Shown piece after piece: positions 36,030-44,504 of a stretch of 64,000 nucleotides of DNA. The translations under genes and the position numbers were made by a program. The DNA comes from Bacteroidaceae bacterium (GTDB lineage Bacteria; Bacteroidota; Bacteroidia; Bacteroidales; Bacteroidaceae). Where the stretch lies: the NCBI GenBank assembly GCA_902362375.1, contig CABIVS010000011.1:168458-232457 (forward strand), written 5' to 3'. The notes beneath the pieces were generated by a model. It ran no database searches and was not told the origin of the DNA. It saw nothing but the letters and a program-made list of their open reading frames with translations. Numbering within the stretch: the first letter of the stretch is position 1; each line of letters opens with the position of its first letter.

Positions 36030-37673
36030 ATGAGCAAGAATAAATTATTTAAAGTATTTATCATGATTGCATTTATCATGTGCAGTTGTGAGGATAATTT
36101 TGATCCGAAGATGTATGGCACATTGAATGTTTCTAATTATCCGGTGACTGAAGCCGAATACGAATCATTTATGATGACCTGCTATATGCCTTTTACTACT
36201 ACATGGACCTATTGGATTGGTGCCGGTACGAGTGGCAACCAGCATGGTTGGTATATACCTGCCGGAGGCGTACTGAAATTCTTTGATTATCCGACCGATG
36301 AGATGGCGGTGTGGAATAATGGTTGGGGAGGTGGATACTACTTCCTTTCCAAAGCCGATTTCAGTCAGTGTGTCTATTATACGAGTGGTACGTTAAGTGA
36401 CGAAAGGCCGAATCATTTTCCGAAAGTAAGTGAGATTTCCTACTTCACCAATGTGATTGGAACTTTGGAGAAGGCTTCTACCGAGGTCGTTTCCGAGGAA
36501 CGTAAAAGGGAGTTTATTGCCGAAGCCCGTCTTTGCCGGGGATTGATGATGTATTATTTATTGCATGTATATGGACCTGTTCCTTTGATTGTTGATCCGA
36601 ACGATCTGATTAATCCTTCAAAACTGGAGAATCTGGTACGTCCGGCATTGCAGCAAATGACGGAATGGATTATGGCTGATTTTGATTATGCTTATCAGTA
36701 TATTGCAGATACTCAGCCGGAACAAGGACGTTACAATAAGGACTATGCACGTGTGTGCATCATGCGGCATTGCTTGAATGAAGGTTATTATATGTCCGGT
36801 TATTATCAGAAAGCGATTGATATGTATAGCGAGTTGAAGGGGCGGTATAGCCTTTTCAAAAAAGGAGATAATCCTTATATCGAGCAATTTAAAAATGCCA
36901 ATAATTTCAATTCGGAAGTGATTATGGCTGTCAGTTGTGATGAAACGGCGGATGGTACGAATAAGTCCGGTAATTTTAATCCGCTGATGATGCTCGCTAC
37001 TCCTGATAATGCGGCGAGAGTGGACGATCAGGGAAATCCCACTCCTTTTTATCTGCAAGGGCAGGGATGGGGACAAACCTTTAACGTGTCTCCGAAATTC
37101 TGGGATACGTATGATCCTTCGGATAAGCGTCGTGATGTCATCCTGACTAAATATTATACGACAGCCGGAACTTGGATTGACCGGAATACAACCACATGGG
37201 ACGGATTTATAATTAATAAATTCCCGGTTGAAACGGCTACGGCTTTTCAGGGGACTGATATACCGTTGGCCCGTTGGGCGGATGTCTTGTTGATGTATGC
37301 GGAAGCTGAAGTTCGTAAAAACAATGCTGCTCCGTCTGCTGACGCTGTTGCTGCAGTGAATGAAGTGCGTAAACGCGCCGGACTGGATGATCTTCCGGCA
37401 TCGGCAACAGCTAGTGCCGAAGCTTTCCTGGATGCTTTACTTACCGAAAGAGGACATGAAATGTTGTATGAAGGAATGCGTAAAATAGACCTCATCCGGT
37501 TTAATCAATATGCACAGCGTACGGCGAAGATAAAAGGAGTGGCTCCTACACATCAATATGTGCCTATTCCCAATTATGCGGTTCAGCAAGCTTCGGAATC
37601 TTATGGAAAAGTGTTGGTACAGACATTTGAGCGTGAGGGATGGAAAGCAGATCTTGCGGCAGCTCGCAATTAA
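36030..37673 (+). CDS. SusD-like surface glycan-binding lipoprotein, PUL 1
   Basis: 547 residues from the ATG at 36030 (MSKNKLFKVF); an earlier in-frame ATG at 35988 would overlap susC. Lipobox IMCSC followed by EDNFDP. SusD/RagB features: 'EARLCRGLMMYYLLHVYGPVPL' (split across a TPR pair), 'DIPLARWADVLLMYAEAEVRK' style helix and ERGHEMLYEGMRKIDLIRF near the end. It forms the hinged lid over SusC and helps capture glycan. Clearly paralogous to the PUL 2 SusD at 55619. Confidence 0.95.
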   Translation: MSKNKLFKVFIMIAFIMCSCEDNFDPKMYGTLNVSNYPVTEAEYESFMMTCYMPFTTTWTYWIGAGTSGNQHGWYIPAGGVLKFFDYPTDEMAVWNNGWGGGYYFLSKADFSQCVYYTSGTLSDERPNHFPKVSEISYFTNVIGTLEKASTEVVSEERKREFIAEARLCRGLMMYYLLHVYGPVPLIVDPNDLINPSKLENLVRPALQQMTEWIMADFDYAYQYIADTQPEQGRYNKDYARVCIMRHCLNEGYYMSGYYQKAIDMYSELKGRYSLFKKGDNPYIEQFKNANNFNSEVIMAVSCDETADGTNKSGNFNPLMMLATPDNAARVDDQGNPTPFYLQGQGWGQTFNVSPKFWDTYDPSDKRRDVILTKYYTTAGTWIDRNTTTWDGFIINKFPVETATAFQGTDIPLARWADVLLMYAEAEVRKNNAAPSADAVAAVNEVRKRAGLDDLPASATASAEAFLDALLTERGHEMLYEGMRKIDLIRFNQYAQRTAKIKGVAPTHQYVPIPNYAVQQASESYGKVLVQTFEREGWKADLAAARN

Positions 37674-37714
37674 TGTCGTCATTCATGATTGTTAAACTAG
37701 AGATCTTAAGAAAA

Positions 37715-39088
37715 ATGAAAAAGATATACGTACTATTCATATCATCGTTACTGCTCTTTTCGTGTGCAAAAGATGATATTAGTAAGCCAAGTGAATGGCC
37801 GGAGTGGCCTACGCCTTCAAAACCTAAAATAGAAAATGCTGTATTGCGGGGAGTGAATGGTGAAACGGTTGTGGCGGCTGGTGATAAAGTTAAATTCACC
37901 GCACAGATAAGTGATGAGTATAATGATCTGGTTTCATTCCAATTACTGGTAACAATGGATGGAGCCGAAATTTTGAACTTGTCCAAGGGATTGAGCGGAC
38001 GTTCTGCAGTTATTGAAGAGGAAGCAACTTTGCCCTTTGTTGCCGGTTTTCAGAACGGACGTCCTGTGGTAACTATCAAAGCTGTAAATGATTTAGGAGG
38101 CAATGAATCGACCCTGACTCTGGATGAGGCCGCAAGTGTGGCGGTGACCCGTCCGGAAACACCTTCCAAATTATACCTTGTTGATGATTTGGGAAATGTG
38201 TATGAAATGGACAAGGAGAATCAGAATGAAACGGATTATAGTTTCCGGACGAGTGCAGCGGATTTGACTGGAATTGGAGACCATTTTAAAGTTGCCGAAA
38301 AGATAGTAAACAATAGACCTGATTATTCCGGTTTGGTATGGGGGTATTCGGACAATAAGATTTCGATTGTGACTGATGATACAGCTACTTCGATTCCGAC
38401 TCCTAAGGTGGGGAGTTATATATTGGAAAATATCACTTTTGATATGTTGAGTTTCTCGACCGATAAGACACTGGCATATAGCATTGATATTGACAAGTCC
38501 CGATTCTTTGATGTGGGAGGCGGATATATTCAGTTGGATATTGAATTGGTAGAGAGTGCCAAGATTAATTTTATAGGTTTTGGCAGTGATGTCACCAATA
38601 TGCTCCGGCCCGAATTTTTTAAAGATGTTTCAGGGAGTAAAGCAAAATTCGATGGTCCGTCGGTACTTTATAACTTGAAATATAATACATCAAATGGTTT
38701 CATGTATATGGAACGGCCGCGGGATGTTTTCTATCCGGAGGTGATGTATATTCTTGGTACTGGAGTTGGCTTTCCACGTGAACCTTATGTGGCTACGCTT
38801 GCTTGGGACTTCGCATATCCTCACCAATGGTTCTTCTTTAAAAAGGTCGGTGCAAGTACTTTTGAAGCAGTCGTATACATTGACCAAACGATGGGATTTA
38901 AATTTTATAGAGGATATGGTTGGGCACAAGAGGAGGATACAAAGGATTTATATACAGTGGAGCCTGTTAACTTGATAACAAGAAATGCTCCCGGTGATCT
39001 GATTCCGGGTCCTGATTTTAAAGCCGGACTTTATACGATACATATTGATAAAGCCAAAGAAGTGATACGATTGACTCCTTATAATTAA
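37715..39088 (+). CDS. Surface glycan-binding lipoprotein candidate (DUF5121-like), PUL 1
   Basis: 457 residues; the ATG at 37715 is chosen because it starts the signal peptide (MKKIYVLFISSLLLFSC). After the lipid Cys come AKDD and EWPEWPTP. The first half looks like Ig-like beta domains. The second half holds one copy of the module found three times in the PUL 2 lipoprotein at 58331: 'GSDVTNMLRPEFF', then VMYILGTGVGFPRE, 'FKFYRGYGW' and 'LIPGPDFKAGLYTIHID'. Position after susD fits a SusE/SusF-like glycan-binding protein. Confidence 0.75.
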   Translation: MKKIYVLFISSLLLFSCAKDDISKPSEWPEWPTPSKPKIENAVLRGVNGETVVAAGDKVKFTAQISDEYNDLVSFQLLVTMDGAEILNLSKGLSGRSAVIEEEATLPFVAGFQNGRPVVTIKAVNDLGGNESTLTLDEAASVAVTRPETPSKLYLVDDLGNVYEMDKENQNETDYSFRTSAADLTGIGDHFKVAEKIVNNRPDYSGLVWGYSDNKISIVTDDTATSIPTPKVGSYILENITFDMLSFSTDKTLAYSIDIDKSRFFDVGGGYIQLDIELVESAKINFIGFGSDVTNMLRPEFFKDVSGSKAKFDGPSVLYNLKYNTSNGFMYMERPRDVFYPEVMYILGTGVGFPREPYVATLAWDFAYPHQWFFFKKVGASTFEAVVYIDQTMGFKFYRGYGWAQEEDTKDLYTVEPVNLITRNAPGDLIPGPDFKAGLYTIHIDKAKEVIRLTPYN

Positions 39089-39134
39089 GAGAGAATCAAT
39101 ATTAATAGTCTTTAATTTAATATTCAATAGAATT

Positions 39135-40613
39135 ATGTATATATCAATGAAAGCATATAGTAAGAAGTTGTTGGTTGCATTCTTTTTTTCGATGTTGCCA
39201 ATGGTATTGATGTCTTGTTCGATGGATCCGGAGAAAGCCTCTTTCTCTATTTCCGGGGATTTGGGGAAGTTGCAGATCAGCAATGACGGGTTTACGGAAG
39301 TTTATTCGATAAAGTCTAATACGGAGTGGAAATTTGTTAACGAGACCGATCAGTCTTGGGCTACCATTTCTCCGGTTAAAGGGAGCGGGAACGGAAAAGT
39401 GACAATTACTGCAAGTGCGAATGCGGGAGCCGGACGTACGGCTGTATTTCGTGTGGTACCTAATGGGGTGAAGACACAGGAAATAGAGATTGTTCAGGGC
39501 AACTCCTATATCCCTACAACTGATGGGGAGTTCCCGATTATAGCATGGACTGGGGTGGAAGCGGACAAGTCGTTGGAGAAATTTCCGGTAATGAAAGCAT
39601 CCGGCATTAATATTTATCTGGGATGGTATGATGATTTGGAGACAACATTGAAGGCGCTTGACGCTGCACAGAAAACCGGAGTGAAAATGATAACTTCTTG
39701 TAAAGACCTTTTGTCTGTTGCTACTGCTGAAGAGGTTGTAAAAGCAATGATGAACCATCCGGCTTTGTATGCCTATCATTTGAAGGATGAACCGGAAGTG
39801 AATGATTTGCCGGGCTTGGGCGAATTGGTGAAGAAGATTAAAACCATCGACAGTCATCATCCTTGTTATATAAATCTGTACCCCAACTGGGCCTGGGGAA
39901 AAGAACTTTATTCTGAAAATGTAAAGTCGTTTATAGAGCAGGTGCCTGTACCGTTTATATCCTTTGACAATTATCCTATTGTATCTATAAATGGTGCTCC
40001 CAGCATTGTCCGCCCGGACTGGTATCGGAATTTGGAAGAAATATCAGCGGCTGCCAAAGAGAGTAATAAACCTTTTTGGGCGTTTGCACTTGCGCTTTCC
40101 CATAAACTGGATGAAACTCATTTTTATAAAATACCGACATTGCCCGAGTTGAGATTACAAGTTTTCAGCGATCTGGCTTACGGTGCACAGGCAATCCAGT
40201 ATTTTACTTATCGCGGACTTCAACATGATGAGCCGACCGAAGTATATGATTTGGTCAAGACTGTCAATCAGGAGGTGCAACAGCTTGCAGGTATATTCTT
40301 GGGAGCGCAGGTTATTTCAGTGTCTCATACCGGAAGTGAAATACCGGAAGGAACTACAGTGTTGGGAAGTTTGCCGGCCCCTATAAAATCATTGACAACG
40401 AGTGATACGGGTGCTGTTGTTTCTGTATTGGAGAAAGATAATAACCAGTATCTTGTAGTTGTAAATAAGGATTTTCGTAATGTGATGAATCTGGCAATTG
40501 ATGTGGACGGTTCTGTAAGCAGAGTGCTGAAGGATGGTTCAACTGTAAGTCCGGACGGTTCTACGATAGTGGTTGAACCGGGGGATATGGTCATATTTAC
40601 ATGGAGAAAATGA
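39135..40613 (+). CDS. BACON-domain lipoprotein with TIM-barrel glycosidase-like domain
   Basis: 492 residues (start at 39135 or 39147). Lipobox VLMSC. Residues about 30-115 form a BACON domain ('SNTEWKFVNETDQSWATISP', ending IEIVQGNSYIP). The rest resembles a (beta/alpha)8 hydrolase: 'ALYAYHLKDEPEVNDLP' near residue 215 gives a likely acid/base Glu, followed by 'PFISFDNYPI' and PFWAFALALSH, then a small beta-sandwich C-terminus. It is like clan GH-A enzymes, but I cannot assign a GH family. Likely surface-exposed and acting early on the glycan (inference). Confidence 0.7.
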   Translation: MYISMKAYSKKLLVAFFFSMLPMVLMSCSMDPEKASFSISGDLGKLQISNDGFTEVYSIKSNTEWKFVNETDQSWATISPVKGSGNGKVTITASANAGAGRTAVFRVVPNGVKTQEIEIVQGNSYIPTTDGEFPIIAWTGVEADKSLEKFPVMKASGINIYLGWYDDLETTLKALDAAQKTGVKMITSCKDLLSVATAEEVVKAMMNHPALYAYHLKDEPEVNDLPGLGELVKKIKTIDSHHPCYINLYPNWAWGKELYSENVKSFIEQVPVPFISFDNYPIVSINGAPSIVRPDWYRNLEEISAAAKESNKPFWAFALALSHKLDETHFYKIPTLPELRLQVFSDLAYGAQAIQYFTYRGLQHDEPTEVYDLVKTVNQEVQQLAGIFLGAQVISVSHTGSEIPEGTTVLGSLPAPIKSLTTSDTGAVVSVLEKDNNQYLVVVNKDFRNVMNLAIDVDGSVSRVLKDGSTVSPDGSTIVVEPGDMVIFTWRK

Positions 40614-40649
40614 ATAAAGGTTTCTAATTAGATAAAGTAAAATTCGATT

Positions 40650-41723
40650 ATGAAAAAGATATTACTCTCGTTTTTTATTGGCATTATGTTAATTGCCTGC
40701 AGTCAGAAAACAGTCTCAGTTCGTGAAGTCTGGACAAAAGAGCAGGCTAATGGATGGTATCAACAATGGGGATGGCTCCGTGGGTGTGATTTTATTCCGA
40801 GCACGGCAATCAACCAATTGGAGATGTGGCAGGCTGATACTTTTGATCCGGTGACTATTGACCGTGAACTAGGCTGGGCAGAAGACATCGGAATGAATTG
40901 TATGCGTGTATATTTGCACCATCTGGCTTGGGAAACGGATCAGGAAGGTTTTAAGAAACGTCTTAATGAATACCTTACTATTGCCGACAAGCATCATATC
41001 TCTGCCATCTTTGTCTTTTTGGATGATTGCTGGAATCCTACTTATCAGGCAGGAAAACAACCGGAACCACAACCGGGAGTACATAATTCGGGATGGGCGC
41101 GTGATCCGGGGGATCTGTATTATAAAGGTGATACGGCAGTGATACTTCCGGTCTTGGAGAATTATGTGAAAGACATTCTTACCACCTTTAAGGATGATAA
41201 GAGAATTGTGTTGTGGGATCTATATAATGAGCCCGGTGGTTCGGGTGGATATAGATACGGTGAAAGAAGTCTGCCGTTATTGCAGAAGATATTTACGTGG
41301 GGACGAACGGTTAACCCGTCGCAACCTTTGTCGGCCGGAGTCTGGGATATGAGTTTGACTAATTTGAATAAGTTTCAGTTGGAAAATTCGGACGTGATAA
41401 CCTATCACACATATGAAGGTTTGGATTCGCATCGACAGCTCATTGACACGTTGAAGCAATATGGGCGTCCGATGATTTGCACGGAATATATGGCACGTAC
41501 TCAAAACAGTACTTTTCAGGATATCATGCCAATGCTGAAGAAAGAAAATATTGGTGCAATCAACTGGGGACTTGTAGCCGGAAAGACAAATACAATCTTT
41601 GCATGGGATACTCCGTTGCCTGACGTAGCTGAACCGTCCTTGTGGTTCCATGATATTTTCCGTGGCGATGGGACACCTTATTCAATAGAAGAAGTGGAAT
41701 GTATTCGTTCATTAACAAAATAA
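40650..41723 (+). CDS. GH5-like glycosidase (possibly GH5_18 beta-mannosidase), lipoprotein
   Basis: 357 residues with lipobox LIAC. The TIM-barrel carries the acid/base motif LWDLYNEPGG (Glu about residue 194) and the nucleophile motif MICTEYMAR (Glu about residue 279). The N-terminal pattern 'CDFIPSTAINQLEMWQADTF' and 'RELGWAEDIGMN' recalls the GH5 subfamily that includes beta-mannosidases acting on the N-glycan core Man-GlcNAc unit, although databases often label such proteins xylanase. Subfamily is from memory, not a search. Lies 36 bases after the BACON enzyme. Confidence 0.72.
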   Translation: MKKILLSFFIGIMLIACSQKTVSVREVWTKEQANGWYQQWGWLRGCDFIPSTAINQLEMWQADTFDPVTIDRELGWAEDIGMNCMRVYLHHLAWETDQEGFKKRLNEYLTIADKHHISAIFVFLDDCWNPTYQAGKQPEPQPGVHNSGWARDPGDLYYKGDTAVILPVLENYVKDILTTFKDDKRIVLWDLYNEPGGSGGYRYGERSLPLLQKIFTWGRTVNPSQPLSAGVWDMSLTNLNKFQLENSDVITYHTYEGLDSHRQLIDTLKQYGRPMICTEYMARTQNSTFQDIMPMLKKENIGAINWGLVAGKTNTIFAWDTPLPDVAEPSLWFHDIFRGDGTPYSIEEVECIRSLTK

Positions 41724-41739
41724 TTCCCTTATGATAACT

Positions 41740-44256
41740 ATGAGGAATATATGGATAATGATGTTGGGGATATGCTTGTTTGGTTGTGGGGCTGGTAAAC
41801 AGCCCCCTTCCTCACAGCTCTCTTTAACATGGAAACTGGAAAAAGATAGTGTGGAAGCCAGATATTTTAAGAATACATTCTGTTTGACGAATAACGGGAA
41901 TAAAGCTCTGGCTGATAATTGGGTGATCTATTTTAATCAGACGCCAATTTATTATCAACAACCTGTTAATGCACCGTTGGAAATTGAATGTATCGGTTCG
42001 ACTTACTATAAAATGTATCCTACTGAACACTATCAGGCGTTGGCACCGGGTGAAACACTCTCTTTTACTATAATGAGTGAAGGAAATGTGATTAATGTGT
42101 CTTCGGTTCCTGAAGGGGCTTATATTGTAGCTACCGATGAAAAAGGGAAAATGTTGCAGCCGCAAAATATTCCGATTGAGATCGGGCTTTTTAGACCCGA
42201 TGCTCAATGGATTAGTTCGAAGAACAGTTTTCCCTATGCAGATGGAAATTATTTGTATAAGCAGAATGATGATTTCAGCAAGCCTGTAGATTGTGATATA
42301 CTTTCTCTCTTTCCTACTCCTAAAAAAGTAGAGAAGACGGGTGGTGTTTCTACTTTCTCTCCAAAGGTCGGTCTGAAGTTTGACGGTGTATTTAAAGAAG
42401 AAGCTCTTTTGTTGAAAAAGCAATTGACTTCACTGTTTGGATGTATCGTTTCTGACAAAGATGAAGAAACAATCATTGAATTGAAGAAAACAGAGCTTCC
42501 TGCCACCTGCCAGTATCCCGATGAGTATTACGAAATTGTGATAAAGAATAATCTGCTGACTTTGAAAGCTAATGATGCGCATGGCATATTTAATGCTGGC
42601 CAGACATTGGTTGCTTTATTGGATAACATGAAACTAGCTTCCTCTCCGCTTCCTAATCTTCATATTACCGATTATCCGGACATGGGACATCGGGGAATCA
42701 TGCTGGATGTAGCCCGCAATTTTACAAAGAAGACGGATTTACTGAAACTGATAGATATATTGTCATTCTATAAAATGAATGTACTGCACCTGCATTTGAG
42801 TGATGATGAGGCTTGGCGTGTGGAAATACCCGGATTGGAGGAATTGACAGCAACAGCTTCTCTCAGAGGACATACCACAGATGAACAGACATGTCTTTAT
42901 CCTGCATATGCCTGGGGATGGAATGAGGCAGATACCACCTCATTGGCTAATGGGTATTATTCCCGCAGTGACTTTATGGATATTTTGAAATATGCAAAAG
43001 AAAGGCATATCAGGATTATTCCTGAAATAGATATTCCCGGCCATTCACGGGCAGCAATAAAAGCCATGAATGCCCGTCACCGGAAATATATGGGTAAGGA
43101 TCAGTCGAAAGCGGAAGAATATCTTTTGATTGACTTTGCAGATACTTCCCAATATCTATCGGCACAAAATTTCACAGATAATGTCATTAATGTCGCAATG
43201 CCTTCTACATACCGTTTTCTTGAAAAAGTGATTGATGAAATCGGGCGGATGTATCAGGATGCGGGAGTAGAATTGCCTGCTTTCCATGTAGGTGGTGATG
43301 AAGTGCCGGAAGGTATTTGGGAAGGTTCCGCTATCTGCCGTACTTTTATGAAAGAACATGGACTGACTAAGATACGGGATTTGAAAGATTATTTTCTGGA
43401 GCAAATTCTGGAAATGTTGGATAAACGTAATATACAGGCGGTTGGATGGCAGGATATTGTTATGAATCCGGATAACACCGTGAACGAACACTTCAGAAAT
43501 AGTAAGGTCTTGAATTATTGCTGGAATACAATTCCGGAACAAGGTGGGGATGAAGTTCCGTATAAGTTAGCAAATGCGGGCTATCCTATTATACTCTGTA
43601 ATGTGGGTAATTTCTATTTGGATATGGCCTATTGTTATCATGTGGAAGAGCCGGGATTGCGTTGGGGCGGTTACGTAGATGAGTATGTAACGTTTGATAT
43701 GTTGCCTTTTGATATTTATAAGTCTTTACGGCGGAATTTGAAGGGTGAACCTGTGGATGTAAAAACTGCCTCAAACGGTAAACAACCCTTGACAAAAGAA
43801 GGCTGTCAGAATATTAAAGGTTTGTCCGGACAAATCTGGTCGGAGACAATCCGTAGTTTTGAACAGATAGAATATTATCTTTTCCCGAAAGTCTTCGGGC
43901 TGGCAGAGCGCGCTTGGAATGCTCAACCATCGTGGGCATTATCTTCGGACAACAAGATATATATGGATGCCAAACGGAAATATAATGCCGGTATTGTAAA
44001 TTATGAATTGCCTCGTCTGGCAAAGCGGGGAATTAATTTCCGGATATCTCCTCCCGGTATTATTGTAAGGGATGGATTATTACTGGCTAATACAACCAAT
44101 CCAAATGTGGTAATCCGGTATACCACTGACGGTAATGAGCCTAATGAAAATTCTGTAGTATGGAAAGAACCGATAAAATGCGATGCTCCATTGATAAAGG
44201 CTAAAGCTTTTTGTTTAGGGAAAGAAAGCGTAACAATTGTATTGATAAATAAATGA
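41740..44256 (+). CDS. GH20 beta-hexosaminidase, lipoprotein
   Basis: 838 residues from the ATG at 41740 (another ATG at 41731). Lipobox CLFGC. Domains in order: an N-terminal carbohydrate-binding (CHB_HEX-like) sandwich, the GH20b domain, the catalytic barrel from 'DMGHRGIMLDVARNF' onward with the catalytic pair Asp-Glu in HVGGDEVPEG (about residue 520), and a C-terminal CHB_HEX_C-like domain (VIRYTTDGNEPNENS). It removes terminal GlcNAc or GalNAc by substrate-assisted catalysis. Last gene of PUL 1. Confidence 0.95.
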   Translation: MRNIWIMMLGICLFGCGAGKQPPSSQLSLTWKLEKDSVEARYFKNTFCLTNNGNKALADNWVIYFNQTPIYYQQPVNAPLEIECIGSTYYKMYPTEHYQALAPGETLSFTIMSEGNVINVSSVPEGAYIVATDEKGKMLQPQNIPIEIGLFRPDAQWISSKNSFPYADGNYLYKQNDDFSKPVDCDILSLFPTPKKVEKTGGVSTFSPKVGLKFDGVFKEEALLLKKQLTSLFGCIVSDKDEETIIELKKTELPATCQYPDEYYEIVIKNNLLTLKANDAHGIFNAGQTLVALLDNMKLASSPLPNLHITDYPDMGHRGIMLDVARNFTKKTDLLKLIDILSFYKMNVLHLHLSDDEAWRVEIPGLEELTATASLRGHTTDEQTCLYPAYAWGWNEADTTSLANGYYSRSDFMDILKYAKERHIRIIPEIDIPGHSRAAIKAMNARHRKYMGKDQSKAEEYLLIDFADTSQYLSAQNFTDNVINVAMPSTYRFLEKVIDEIGRMYQDAGVELPAFHVGGDEVPEGIWEGSAICRTFMKEHGLTKIRDLKDYFLEQILEMLDKRNIQAVGWQDIVMNPDNTVNEHFRNSKVLNYCWNTIPEQGGDEVPYKLANAGYPIILCNVGNFYLDMAYCYHVEEPGLRWGGYVDEYVTFDMLPFDIYKSLRRNLKGEPVDVKTASNGKQPLTKEGCQNIKGLSGQIWSETIRSFEQIEYYLFPKVFGLAERAWNAQPSWALSSDNKIYMDAKRKYNAGIVNYELPRLAKRGINFRISPPGIIVRDGLLLANTTNPNVVIRYTTDGNEPNENSVVWKEPIKCDAPLIKAKAFCLGKESVTIVLINK

Positions 44257-44266
44257 TATCTGAATA

Positions 44267-44300
44267 GAAGGCTATTTTAATAATATTAGGATAGCTTTCT
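44267..44300 (+). terminator. Weak hairpin after GH20
   Basis: AGAAGGCTAT (44267-44276) and ATAGCTTTCT (44291-44300) can form a stem with one mismatch, followed by ATTTATTTTG. It is probably the end of the PUL 1 transcript. The rest of the 248-base gap holds the promoter of the next gene. Confidence 0.4.
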
Positions 44301-44443
44301 ATTTATTTTGTGTGTTTTGGAAACTTTAGGAATATTGAAAACGATATAAATTTCAGGTTCTTCTTTACACTGTTCAATAAACTCCACCTGTATACATGAG
44401 GATTAATTTAATTATCAGTTGAAATATAAATACATTTATCATA

Positions 44444-44474
44444 TTGTGTTTTTATTAATTTTTTCATATTTTTG
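44444..44474 (+). promoter_or_regulatory. Promoter of hybrid two-component regulator
   Basis: TTG at 44444-44446 and TATTTTTG at 44467-44474 are 20 bases apart, a standard Bacteroides promoter. The start site near 44481 lies downstream of the earliest open frame start (44472), so translation must begin at 44505 or 44523. Confidence 0.7.
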
Positions 44475-44504
44475 CAGGGAGTTTTTGGAATATTTGTGAA
44501 AGGC

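Noticed and set aside
44472..44504. Extended start for the hybrid regulator
   Set aside because: The -7 element at 44467-44474 would lie inside the coding region; the ATG at 44505 is downstream of the predicted start site.
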